Below, piece after piece: positions 35,320 through 44,108 of a DNA stretch of 64,000 nucleotides. Position numbers and translations under genes: made by a program. How positions within the stretch are numbered: position 1 is the first letter of the stretch; every line of letters starts with the position of its first letter. Source of the DNA: Imtechella halotolerans (GTDB taxonomy: Bacteria > Bacteroidota > Bacteroidia > Flavobacteriales > Flavobacteriaceae); assembly GCF_028743515.2 (NCBI RefSeq), contig NZ_CP117969.2, forward strand, positions 1,609,001 through 1,673,000, written 5' to 3'. The notes below the pieces were generated by a model. It saw only the letters and a list, made by a program, of their open reading frames with translations, searched no databases and had not been told where the DNA came from.

Positions 35320-36353
35320 TGAAACAAAAGCTTTGCTATGCGTTCATTACCTGCCGCAATTGCTTCCGTTTCACTTATAAATAATAAGGTGTGAAAACTT
35401 TCTTCGGAAAGTTTTTTCCATTTAAAACCCTTATCATTAGAAAACCATATGCCTTCGGTACTTACAGCCACCAATTCATTTCCTTGCGTGCCAGGAATAT
35501 ATTGAACACAACTTATATATCCCGGCTCCTGCTCCTGCCCAACCAATTCCCAAGTTTTCCCACCATCCTGGGTAATTGCTTTATTGCCTTTCGAGAATGA
35601 TGGTTTAGTATAATCTCCGCCCATTACAATCCCGTTAAGTTCATCATAAAAGGCAACAGTATAGGCCCCTTGGGTTGATTCTCCTTGAATCAGCGGCAAC
35701 TTTACAACCTCCCAAGTATTCCCTTTGTCTTTAGTCATAAATACCCTACTTTGTTTACCTCCAGAAACAATCCAAGCAGTATCTCCAACTATTGCGATAT
35801 TGGTATTGCTCGCAGCAAATGCAGCTTCACCTTCTACTACTTTTGGCAACAATTCACAACTCACTTTATTCCACGTATTTCCACCATCGCGAGTAAGTAA
35901 AATTGACAAACAATCTTCTGTAGGATCTCCCATAGCCATTCCTTCCATTGCATTCCAAAATCTCATACTGTCATAAAATACTTTCTCATGAGTTTCCGTA
36001 TACACCAATTTCATTTCACCATCATCTCCAGTTTTATACAATAAGGCAGGATTTCCAACAGAAAGCATAAAAAAGTCAGAATTAGTTGCCGCTACAGCTC
36101 TGTATTCAGGAACCAACGAATCCTTTGTTTGAACTCCAGATTTAAGTGTATTCCGCACTGTATCATAAAAACCATATACTCCATTAGAACCAGCAAAAGC
36201 TACATTGGCATCAAGATGAGTTAAAGCTCTTATACTCGAATTTTCAACAGGAAAAACATCAATGGATACTTCTGATAAATTTCTAGGAGAATACTTTTCG
36301 GTTTCTGTACATCCTGACAATAGTACAACTACTAAAAGAATAAAATAGCGCAT
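35316..36353 (-). CDS. YCF48/BNR beta-propeller lipoprotein (annotated oxidoreductase in relatives)
   Basis: 345 residues. A lipoprotein signal has its lipobox at LLSGCTE, Cys15. The body has repeated BNR/Asp-box strands: SILLTRDGGNTWNKV, VFMTKDKGNTWEVV, AITQDGGKTWELV and WFSNDKGFKWKKL. This is a beta-propeller like YCF48/HCF136 or sialidase-type repeats. Homologues are labelled oxidoreductase, but no cofactor motif is visible, so a binding or assembly role is more likely. Convergent with the ECF cassette, divergent from the rsmB-like gene. Confidence 0.82.
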   Translation of the reverse strand: MRYFILLVVVLLSGCTETEKYSPRNLSEVSIDVFPVENSSIRALTHLDANVAFAGSNGVYGFYDTVRNTLKSGVQTKDSLVPEYRAVAATNSDFFMLSVGNPALLYKTGDDGEMKLVYTETHEKVFYDSMRFWNAMEGMAMGDPTEDCLSILLTRDGGNTWNKVSCELLPKVVEGEAAFAASNTNIAIVGDTAWIVSGGKQSRVFMTKDKGNTWEVVKLPLIQGESTQGAYTVAFYDELNGIVMGGDYTKPSFSKGNKAITQDGGKTWELVGQEQEPGYISCVQYIPGTQGNELVAVSTEGIWFSNDKGFKWKKLSEESFHTLLFISETEAIAAGNERIAKLLFH

Positions 36354-36423
36354 ATGGGTAATTTTTGACTAAAAATAAGTGCTTTCATTGGAAAACAATA
36401 CCTTTGCAGCATATTTATTTTGT

Positions 36424-37641
36424 ATGAGACTACATCGCAACTTGACATTTGCCGTTATAGACGGTCTTACCGAAATTTTCAATGAAGGAAGCTATGCTGA
36501 TAAGGTAGTAGAAAAACTCCTGAAAAGAGACAAACGCTGGGGAGCCCGTGATCGCGCTTTTGTTGCTGAAACGACCTATGAAATGGTACGTTGGAAAAGA
36601 CTGTATGCTGAAATAGCTGAAGTGAAAGAACCCTTTAACCGAGACAACTTATGGAGAATGTTTGCCGTATGGGCAACTCTAAAAGGAATTACCTTGCCTG
36701 ACTGGAAGTATTTTGAATCTACTCCTTCTCGTAGGATTAAAGGACGTTTTGATGAATTGTCTAAAATACGAAAGTTTAAAGAATCCATTCCCGATTGGCT
36801 AGACGCATTAGGAGAAAAAGAATTAGGCAGTGAAGTTTGGGGGCAAGAGTTACAGGCGTTAAACCAGCAAGCACCAGTAGTGTTAAGAACAAATACATTA
36901 AAAACAACTCGTGAAAAACTTCATGATCTACTCTTAGAAATTGACGTCGATTCAAATTTCTTAAAAGAGTACCCAGAAGCACTTCAACTTAAAGAGCGCT
37001 CTAATGTCTTTACCACAGACGCTTTCAAAAATGGTCTTTTTGAAGTTCAGGATGCTTCCTCTCAAAAAGTAGCTCATTTTTTAGAGGTATCACCTGGGAT
37101 GCGTATTGTAGATGCCTGTGCAGGAGCTGGAGGAAAGACACTGCATTTGGCGTCTTTGATGGAAAACAAAGGTCAAATTATAGCGATGGACATTTATGAG
37201 AATAAATTAAATGAGCTAAAGCGAAGAGCTAAAAGAAATGGAGCACATAACATCGAAACACGCTGGATTGAAAACAATAAAACCATTAAAAAACTTCATC
37301 AAAAAGCTGACCGAGTACTTATTGATGCACCATGTAGCGGTTTAGGTGTACTGCGTCGTAATCCAGACGCCAAATGGAAACTAAAACCAGAATTTATACA
37401 AGAAATACAAGAGACTCAACAACAAATTTTACAAGAATACAGTAAAATGGTAAAACCTGGTGGGAAATTGGTATATGCAACTTGTTCCATCCTTCCTTCA
37501 GAGAATCAACAACAGGTAGACCTGTTTTTAGCAACGGACGCAGGTAAAGATTTCACCTTTGTAAAAGATGAAAAAATACTTGCACACACCTCTGGATATG
37601 ACGGATTTTATATGGCGTTACTGGAAAGAAAAAATAGTTAA
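36424..37641 (+). CDS. RsmB/NOP family class I SAM-dependent RNA methyltransferase
   Basis: 405 residues from the ATG at 36424; an upstream TTG at 36379 would add 15 residues lying in the promoter-like region. An N-terminal NusB-like helical part (about 1-140) precedes the Rossmann methyltransferase: DACAGAGGKTLHLAS (about 235-249), the IDAPCSGLGVLRRNPD catalytic loop and TCSILPSENQQQV with the second catalytic cysteine. It makes m5C in rRNA or tRNA; RsmB acts on C967 of 16S rRNA. Single gene with a weak terminator. Confidence 0.92.
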   Translation: MRLHRNLTFAVIDGLTEIFNEGSYADKVVEKLLKRDKRWGARDRAFVAETTYEMVRWKRLYAEIAEVKEPFNRDNLWRMFAVWATLKGITLPDWKYFESTPSRRIKGRFDELSKIRKFKESIPDWLDALGEKELGSEVWGQELQALNQQAPVVLRTNTLKTTREKLHDLLLEIDVDSNFLKEYPEALQLKERSNVFTTDAFKNGLFEVQDASSQKVAHFLEVSPGMRIVDACAGAGGKTLHLASLMENKGQIIAMDIYENKLNELKRRAKRNGAHNIETRWIENNKTIKKLHQKADRVLIDAPCSGLGVLRRNPDAKWKLKPEFIQEIQETQQQILQEYSKMVKPGGKLVYATCSILPSENQQQVDLFLATDAGKDFTFVKDEKILAHTSGYDGFYMALLERKNS

Positions 37642-37828
37642 GAAATAGAACACTATATAAAGCCACCTCTATTTTCATTATTAAGAAGAAATTAAATACA
37701 GCCCACAATAAAGAGTTACATTCAACTTTAAATACGTGCGCCTAACAACTTTTCCGTAAAAGTGAATCCTATCAAAGTAAAGGCGTATACCCCAAGGCTC
37801 ATTAAAATCAATTTGAGCGAAATGAATC

Positions 37829-37860
37829 ACACCTCAATTTAAAAAAAGGGGTGTTTTTTA
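37829..37860 (+). terminator. Terminator before purL
   Basis: ACACCTC (37829-37835), 12-nt loop, GGGGTGT (37848-37854), then TTTTTA. One G-T pair. The rest of 37642-37828 shows no gene. Confidence 0.65.
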
Positions 37861-37884
37861 TGACTCATATTTGGCTATAACTCG

Positions 37885-37892
37885 TAAATTTG
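37885..37892 (+). promoter_or_regulatory. -7 element of purL
   Basis: TAAATTTG, exact TAnnTTTG, 23 nt before the ATG. The nearest TTG is only 11 nt upstream. Confidence 0.5.
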
Positions 37893-37915
37893 CACTTTAA
37901 TAAACAACACACACA

Positions 37916-40900
37916 ATGATTCATTTCTTCGGAAACCACACCAACACGGTTTTTGCAGTTCAATCGCAAAACGAGCTATCGGCTCAAGACATTACAAAAC
38001 TAAACTGGCTTTTTGGCAACGCACATAAAATAGAAAAATCCGCCCTGACGGATTTTTTTGTTGGTCCTCGGGCTGCCATGATTACTCCTTGGAGTACTAA
38101 TGCAGTTGAAATCACTCAAAACATGGGGATTTCAGGAATCATTCGTATTGAAGAATTTATCAAAATTGAAGCGCATTTTAGCGACTTCGACCCTATGCTT
38201 TCTCAAAAATATAGTGGACTTGATCAGCATATTTACACCATTAATATCCAACCAGAACCTATTTTAGAAATTGAAGATATTGCGGCTTATAACCTAAAAG
38301 AAGGACTAGCCCTAAGTGATGAAGAAATCACGTACCTTCAAGAACTATCAACAAAACTTGGTCGTAAACTCACAGATTCTGAAGTTTTTGGATTTTCTCA
38401 AGTAAACTCTGAACACTGTAGACACAAAATATTCAACGGTACTTTTATTATAGATGGGGAAGAAAAACCGACTTCTTTATTTAAACTTATCAAAAAAACA
38501 TCAGAAACCAATCCTAATGAAATTGTTTCTGCCTACAAGGATAATGTAGCATTCATTAAAGGCCCTAAGGCCGTACAATTTGCTCCAAAGAGTGCAGACA
38601 AACCAGATTTCTACCAAGAAAAAGAATTTGACTCTGTTATTTCCTTAAAGGCTGAAACGCACAATTTCCCAACCACAGTAGAACCTTTCAACGGTGCCGC
38701 TACTGGTTCAGGAGGTGAAATTCGAGATAGATTGGCTGGTGGACAAGGTTCGCTTCCTCTTGCGGGAACTGCGGTCTATATGACCTCCTATTCTCGACTG
38801 GAAGAAAACCGACCATGGGAAAAAGCTATGGACGAACGTGATTGGCTATACCAAACACCAATGGATATCCTTATCAAAGCTTCTAATGGAGCTTCTGATT
38901 TTGGAAATAAATTTGGACAACCGTTAATTACGGGTTCTGTGCTAACTTTTGAACATGAAGAAGATGCACGAAAACTTGGCTTCGATAAAGTAATTATGTT
39001 AGCTGGAGGTATTGGGTACGGAAAAGAAAGTCAGGCTCAAAAAGAAATACCGCAACCTGGTGATAAAGTAGTTATTCTAGGTGGAGAAAATTACCGAATT
39101 GGAATGGGGGGTGCAGCCGTTTCCTCAGCTGACACAGGAGCTTTCGGATCAGGAATTGAACTGAATGCTATTCAACGCTCAAATCCTGAAATGCAGAAAA
39201 GAGCTGCAAATGCCATTCGTGGTTTAGTAGAAAGCGACGAAAACCCTATAGTATCCATTCATGATCATGGTGCCGGTGGACACCTCAACTGCTTATCTGA
39301 ACTAGTAGAAGCTACCGGAGGTCATATAGATTTAGACAAATTACCAGTTGGAGACCCTACCCTCTCTGCGAAAGAGATTATCGGGAATGAATCTCAAGAA
39401 CGAATGGGACTTGTTATTGGAGAGAAAGATCTACATACATTAGAACGTATTGCGGAACGTGAACGCTCTCCTTTATATACAGTTGGAGAGGTAACCGGAG
39501 ATCACCGTTTTACATTTGAATCTAAAACTACAGGGGCCAAACCAATGGATTTTGAACTGGCTGACATGTTCGGAAGCTCTCCCAAAACCATCATGGAAGA
39601 CAGTAGCGTCATCCGAAACTACCAAGAACTCGAATACACAACTGATGCCATTCCTGACTATCTTCATCAGTTACTGCAATTAGAAGCTGTAGCCTGTAAA
39701 GATTGGTTAACTAATAAAGTAGACCGTTGTGTTGGAGGTCGTGTTGCAAAACAACAATGTGCTGGACCACTTCAACTACCTCTGAACAATGTGGGAGTTA
39801 TGGCTCTAGACTTTAAAGGTAAAGAAGGTGTAGCCACTAGTATTGGACACTCACCTGTTACAGCTTTAATAGATCCAGTTGCAGGATCACGTAATGCCAT
39901 TGGAGAAGCTCTTTCAAACCTTGTATGGGCTCCACTTAAGGATGGTTTACAATCTGTTTCGCTTTCCGCAAACTGGATGTGGGCTTGTAAAAACGAGGGT
40001 GAAGATGCACGTCTATACCAAGCAGTAGAAGGTTGTTCTTCTTTTGCTATCGATTTAGGTATTAATATCCCTACTGGAAAGGATTCCCTTTCAATGAAGC
40101 AAAAATACCCTAATGACCAGGTAATTGCTCCAGGTACAGTAATCATATCCGCAGCTGGGAACTGCTCTAATATTACAAAAGTTGTTGAACCTGTTTTACA
40201 ACGAAATGGAGGTAATATATACTATCTCAATCTTTCTCAAGATTCATTTAAATTAGGCGGAAGTTCTTTTGCTCAAATACTTAATAAATTAGGCACACAA
40301 GTACCTACAATTACTGATGCAGCCTACTTTAAAAAGGCATTCAATTTACTTCAAGACTTAATTAAAGACCGTAAGATTAAAGCTGGTCATGATGTGGGAA
40401 GTGGTGGACTTGTTACCACCTTATTAGAATTGTGTTTTTCAGAAACCCAATTAGGAGCTTACTTTGACCTAACGCCTTTAAACGAAAAAGATACGGTAAA
40501 AGCACTCTTTAACGAAAATATTGCTGTTGTTTTTCAGGCAGACAGTTCAGTTGAGGAAATATTTGCAAAACAAGGCATAGAAATCTTTGCTATTGGATCC
40601 CCAGTAGAAGGTGATGCCGTAAGTTTTGTAAACCATTCGGACGCTTTCACATTAAGTGTATCAACTTTACGTGATACATGGTATAAGACTTCCTACCTTC
40701 TTGACCAGAAACAGTCTCGTAATGGAATGGCACATGAGCGCTATACAAATTACAAGAAACAACCGCTTCAATATCAATTCCCTGCACATTTTAATGGTGC
40801 TTTACCAGTTATCGATAACTCAAAACCTCGTCCAAAAGCTGCCATAATACGTGAAAAAGGAAGCAACTCAGAACGTGAAATGGCCAATGCAATGTATTTA

Positions 40901-41578
40901 GCAGGCTTTGATGTCAAAGATGTTCACATGACCGATTTGATTTCCGGAAGAGAAACTCTTGAAGATATTCAGTTTATTGGTGCTGTTGGAGGTTTTTCAA
41001 ATAGTGATGTTCTTGGTTCTGCAAAAGGATGGGCAGGTGCTTTTCTATATAACGAAAAAGCGAACACAGCTTTGAAGAATTTCTTCAAACGCGAAGATAC
41101 CCTATCGGTAGGGATATGTAATGGGTGCCAATTATTCATGGAGTTGGAACTTATAAATCCTGATCACGAAGTACACGGTAAAATGCACCATAACACCTCT
41201 CAAAAACATGAGAGTGGTTTTACCTCGGTAACCATTCAAAAAAATAATTCAGTGATGCTATCCTCATTAGAAGGAGCTACATTAGGAGTTTGGATTTCCC
41301 ATGGAGAAGGAAAATTTGTGTTGCCATACACGGAAGAGAACTATCATATTATTGCCAAATATGCCTATGAAGGCTATCCAGCAAACCCTAATGGCTCTGA
41401 TTTCAATACTGCTATGATGTGCGATAGCACAGGTAGACATTTAGTGATGATGCCACACATTGAGCGTTCAACCTTCCCTTGGAATTGGGCTCATTACCCA
41501 GACAACGGCAGAAAGGACCAGGTTTCACCATGGCTGGAAGCATTTGTAAATGCCAGAAAGTGGATCGAAAAAAGATAA
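37916..41578 (+). CDS. purL: Phosphoribosylformylglycinamidine synthase (large single-chain PurL)
   Basis: 1220 residues, the long Gram-negative type combining PurS-like, PurL and PurQ parts. The FGAR-binding segment includes FSQVNSEHCRHKIFNG. Two PurM-like halves follow, with LKAETHNFPTTVEPFNGAATGSGG as the ATP-loop hallmark (shared in part). The C-terminal glutaminase has Cys1068 in ICNGCQ and a His in MPHIERSTFPW. It converts FGAR, ATP and glutamine to FGAM in purine synthesis. It is a single gene, with a strong terminator after it. Confidence 0.98.
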   Translation: MIHFFGNHTNTVFAVQSQNELSAQDITKLNWLFGNAHKIEKSALTDFFVGPRAAMITPWSTNAVEITQNMGISGIIRIEEFIKIEAHFSDFDPMLSQKYSGLDQHIYTINIQPEPILEIEDIAAYNLKEGLALSDEEITYLQELSTKLGRKLTDSEVFGFSQVNSEHCRHKIFNGTFIIDGEEKPTSLFKLIKKTSETNPNEIVSAYKDNVAFIKGPKAVQFAPKSADKPDFYQEKEFDSVISLKAETHNFPTTVEPFNGAATGSGGEIRDRLAGGQGSLPLAGTAVYMTSYSRLEENRPWEKAMDERDWLYQTPMDILIKASNGASDFGNKFGQPLITGSVLTFEHEEDARKLGFDKVIMLAGGIGYGKESQAQKEIPQPGDKVVILGGENYRIGMGGAAVSSADTGAFGSGIELNAIQRSNPEMQKRAANAIRGLVESDENPIVSIHDHGAGGHLNCLSELVEATGGHIDLDKLPVGDPTLSAKEIIGNESQERMGLVIGEKDLHTLERIAERERSPLYTVGEVTGDHRFTFESKTTGAKPMDFELADMFGSSPKTIMEDSSVIRNYQELEYTTDAIPDYLHQLLQLEAVACKDWLTNKVDRCVGGRVAKQQCAGPLQLPLNNVGVMALDFKGKEGVATSIGHSPVTALIDPVAGSRNAIGEALSNLVWAPLKDGLQSVSLSANWMWACKNEGEDARLYQAVEGCSSFAIDLGINIPTGKDSLSMKQKYPNDQVIAPGTVIISAAGNCSNITKVVEPVLQRNGGNIYYLNLSQDSFKLGGSSFAQILNKLGTQVPTITDAAYFKKAFNLLQDLIKDRKIKAGHDVGSGGLVTTLLELCFSETQLGAYFDLTPLNEKDTVKALFNENIAVVFQADSSVEEIFAKQGIEIFAIGSPVEGDAVSFVNHSDAFTLSVSTLRDTWYKTSYLLDQKQSRNGMAHERYTNYKKQPLQYQFPAHFNGALPVIDNSKPRPKAAIIREKGSNSEREMANAMYLAGFDVKDVHMTDLISGRETLEDIQFIGAVGGFSNSDVLGSAKGWAGAFLYNEKANTALKNFFKREDTLSVGICNGCQLFMELELINPDHEVHGKMHHNTSQKHESGFTSVTIQKNNSVMLSSLEGATLGVWISHGEGKFVLPYTEENYHIIAKYAYEGYPANPNGSDFNTAMMCDSTGRHLVMMPHIERSTFPWNWAHYPDNGRKDQVSPWLEAFVNARKWIEKR

Positions 41579-41598
41579 TACTAAACATCATATAGAAG

Positions 41599-41628
41599 AA
41601 GGAGTTGAAAAAATCAACTCCTTTTTTT
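41599..41628 (+). terminator. Intrinsic terminator after purL
   Basis: AAGGAGTTGA (41599-41608), 5-nt loop, TCAACTCCTT (41614-41623), T run. Confidence 0.92.
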
Positions 41629-41637
41629 AATATTCAT

Positions 41638-41666
41638 TTGAATATCCCTCCTTTTTTTCTAATTTG
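41638..41666 (+). promoter_or_regulatory. Promoter of the long-chain acyl-CoA ligase gene
   Basis: TTG (41638-41640), 19 nt, TAATTTG (41660-41666), one base short of TAnnTTTG. This favours the ATG at 41690 over the one at 41678 as start. Confidence 0.55.
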
Positions 41667-41689
41667 CATAGTTCAATATGCAACTCATC

Positions 41690-43468
41690 ATGACTGAAAT
41701 TAAACGTCTGTTTGACATCCCAAATTACCAATTAGAAAAGTACAATCTGAAAAAAGCTTTCACTTCAAAGTACAACGGTAAATGGGTATCCACTTCTACG
41801 GAAGAATATATTAGCCAAGCCAATGCTATTAGTCGTGGATTACTGCGATTAGGTGTAAAACCAAATGATAAAATTGCAGTTATTTCTTCTTCCAATAGGA
41901 CAGAATGGAATATACTAGATATTGGTATTTTACAAATTGGCGCCCAAAATGTTCCAATATACCCTACAATCTCTAAAGAGGAGTATGAATACATTTTAAA
42001 TCACTCCGAGTCCACCTATTGCTTTGTTTCTGATTCCGAAATATTAGAAAAGCTAAATGCTATTAAGGTCAATACCCACTTAAAAGCAGTGTATACATTT
42101 AATGACATCCCAGGAGAACAAAGTTGGAAAGAAATTTTAACTCTAGGAGCGGATGCCTCCAACCAAGAAGAAGTTGAGGCTAGAAAAAACAATGTTTCAC
42201 CAGAAGACCTGGCTACTCTAATCTATACCTCAGGTACTACTGGCACCCCAAAAGGAGTTATGCTTTCACACAAGAACATAGTGTCCAACGTATTGGATAG
42301 CGAAAAAAGAGTTCCATTTGAAAACGGAAAATCTAAGGGACTCAGCTTTCTTCCCGTATGTCATGTGTTTGAACGAATGATACTTTACCTTTATCAATAC
42401 TGCGGTGTAGAAATCTACTTTGCAGAATCTATTGAAACCATGAGTGACAACCTAAAGGAGATTAAACCTCACGTAATGACGGCTGTTCCTCGCTTATATG
42501 AAAAGGTATACGATAAAATCGTTGCTAAAGGAAGTGAATTAGGTGGCATCAAAAAAGCATTATTCTTCTGGGCAATTAATCTGGGACTGAGATACGAACC
42601 ATACGGAGCTAATGGATGGTGGTATGAATGGCAACTTAAGATAGCTCGTAAACTCATCTTTAGTAAATGGCAAGAAGGCCTTGGTGGTAATCTAGAATTG
42701 ATGGTATCAGGAAGTGCGGCACTTCAACCGCGATTGACAAGAATGTTTGCAGCAGCAGGAATGCCCATCATGGAAGGTTACGGTTTAACGGAAACTTCTC
42801 CTGTTATTGCGGTTAACGATCAAAGAAATCATGGTTTTAAAATCGGAACTGTTGGAAAAATTATTGACAATGTAGAAGTTAAAATAGCTGAAGACGGTGA
42901 AATTCTTGTAAAAGGCCCCAATATTATGATGGGGTACTATAAAGACCCCCAGAAAACAGCGGAAGTTATGACTGGAGATTATTTTCACACAGGAGATATC
43001 GGCGAAATTGATAGTGAAGGCTTCCTTAAAATTACCGATCGAAAAAAAGAAATCTTTAAAACCTCCGGTGGAAAATATATTGTACCACAATACATAGAAA
43101 ATGAAATGAAGCAATCACGCTTTATTGAACAGATAATGGTTGTAGGAGAAGGTGAAAAAATGCCAGCAGCCTTAATTCAGCCGAATTTTGAATTCTTGAA
43201 AGAATGGGCAAAGCGTCACAACATACAGTTAGAAAATAACCACGAAGCTATCGTACAAAACCAACAGGTTATTGATCGCATCCAAATGGAAGTTGATACC
43301 TGTAATGAACGATTTGGCAATTGGGAGAAAATAAAAACATTCCGACTTACACCAGATGTTTGGAGTATTGATGAGGGTCATCTCACTCCAACACTTAAAT
43401 TAAAACGTAAAATAATTAAGGAAAAATATAAAACCTTATATGATCAGATGTATAATCACACTGATTAA
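41690..43468 (+). CDS. fadD: Long-chain fatty-acid-CoA ligase (AMP-binding enzyme)
   Basis: 592 residues from the ATG at 41690. The P-loop YTSGTTGTPKGVMLSH lies near 186, GYGLTETSP near 365 is the adenylate-binding motif, and YFHTGDIGEIDSEGFLKITDRKKEIFKTSGGKYI contains in parts the hinge and fatty-acyl signature. FadD-type and long ACSL-like AMP-forming ligases share this. It activates free fatty acids with ATP and CoA before beta-oxidation. It directly precedes the fad operon but is separated by a terminator and promoter. Symbol assigned by function. Confidence 0.93.
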   Translation: MTEIKRLFDIPNYQLEKYNLKKAFTSKYNGKWVSTSTEEYISQANAISRGLLRLGVKPNDKIAVISSSNRTEWNILDIGILQIGAQNVPIYPTISKEEYEYILNHSESTYCFVSDSEILEKLNAIKVNTHLKAVYTFNDIPGEQSWKEILTLGADASNQEEVEARKNNVSPEDLATLIYTSGTTGTPKGVMLSHKNIVSNVLDSEKRVPFENGKSKGLSFLPVCHVFERMILYLYQYCGVEIYFAESIETMSDNLKEIKPHVMTAVPRLYEKVYDKIVAKGSELGGIKKALFFWAINLGLRYEPYGANGWWYEWQLKIARKLIFSKWQEGLGGNLELMVSGSAALQPRLTRMFAAAGMPIMEGYGLTETSPVIAVNDQRNHGFKIGTVGKIIDNVEVKIAEDGEILVKGPNIMMGYYKDPQKTAEVMTGDYFHTGDIGEIDSEGFLKITDRKKEIFKTSGGKYIVPQYIENEMKQSRFIEQIMVVGEGEKMPAALIQPNFEFLKEWAKRHNIQLENNHEAIVQNQQVIDRIQMEVDTCNERFGNWEKIKTFRLTPDVWSIDEGHLTPTLKLKRKIIKEKYKTLYDQMYNHTD

Positions 43469-43490
43469 ATTCCTGTTTTAAGATATTGTT

Positions 43491-43518
43491 AAACTCTTCC
43501 CTGTGAAGAGTTTTTTTT
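43491..43518 (+). terminator. Intrinsic terminator after the acyl-CoA ligase gene
   Basis: AAACTCTTC (43491-43499), CCTGT, GAAGAGTTT (43505-43513), T run. Confidence 0.9.
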
Positions 43519-43577
43519 ATGCATTATTTGTACCTTAAAGAAATAATTTACAACAAGATATATTTTATTTAATTTAC

Positions 43578-43589
43578 TATGCATGCATA
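43578..43589. promoter_or_regulatory. Candidate MarR operator
   Basis: Perfect 12-bp palindrome TATGCATGCATA, 11 nt before the -7 box of the marR promoter and so overlapping the -33 region. Typical placement for autorepression by a MarR dimer. Confidence 0.5.
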
Positions 43590-43600
43590 ATAATTTTTTG

Positions 43601-43608
43601 TATATTTG
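43601..43608 (+). promoter_or_regulatory. -7 element of the marR-fadN-fadA-fadE operon
   Basis: TATATTTG, exact TAnnTTTG, 20 nt before the marR ATG. No TTG at the -33 distance. Confidence 0.6.
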
Positions 43609-43628
43609 ATACTTTCACACGTTTTCCA

Positions 43629-44108
43629 ATGAAAGACAAAACAATAGATTATGCCCTTAGAGCCACCTGGCAGGCAGTATCACGTATGTATAACGAGGAA
43701 GCTGGTAAGCACACTAGCACAATGGCCACAGGCTTTACATTACTTAGTATAGATCCTGATTCAGGCACTCCATCTACCTCTTTAGGACCTAGAATGGGCA
43801 TGGAAGCTACTAGCTTATCACGTATTTTAAAATCAATGGAAGACAGAGGACTTATATTTCGAGAAAAAAATCCTGATGATGGTCGTAGTGTCTTGATTAA
43901 CCTGACAGACTTCGGTAAGGAAATGCGAGAAGTTTCAAAGAAAACGGTGCTCCGTTTTAATGAGGTAGTAAAAGCGCATATTACCGAAGAACAACTTAAA
44001 GCATTCTTTGAAGTAACAGAAATCATTAACGATCTTATCGTAGAAAAGAAAATTTACACTATAGATAATACACCAAAACCTCATAAAAATGACAAGAAGA
44101 ATTTCTAA
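43629..44108 (+). CDS. MarR-family transcriptional regulator of the fad operon
   Basis: 159 residues. Winged helix-turn-helix with the MarR pattern: GTPSTSLGPRMGMEATSLSRILKSMEDRGL (recognition-helix region near 40-70, given in part), then the wing EKNPDDGRSVLINLTDFGKEM. It is a helical dimer that probably senses a fatty acid or acyl-CoA. It is first in the operon and overlaps fadN by 20 nt (ATG at 44089), so the two are translationally coupled. A palindrome overlapping its promoter is a plausible autoregulatory site. It likely takes the place of FadR in fatty-acid control. Confidence 0.9.
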   Translation: MKDKTIDYALRATWQAVSRMYNEEAGKHTSTMATGFTLLSIDPDSGTPSTSLGPRMGMEATSLSRILKSMEDRGLIFREKNPDDGRSVLINLTDFGKEMREVSKKTVLRFNEVVKAHITEEQLKAFFEVTEIINDLIVEKKIYTIDNTPKPHKNDKKNF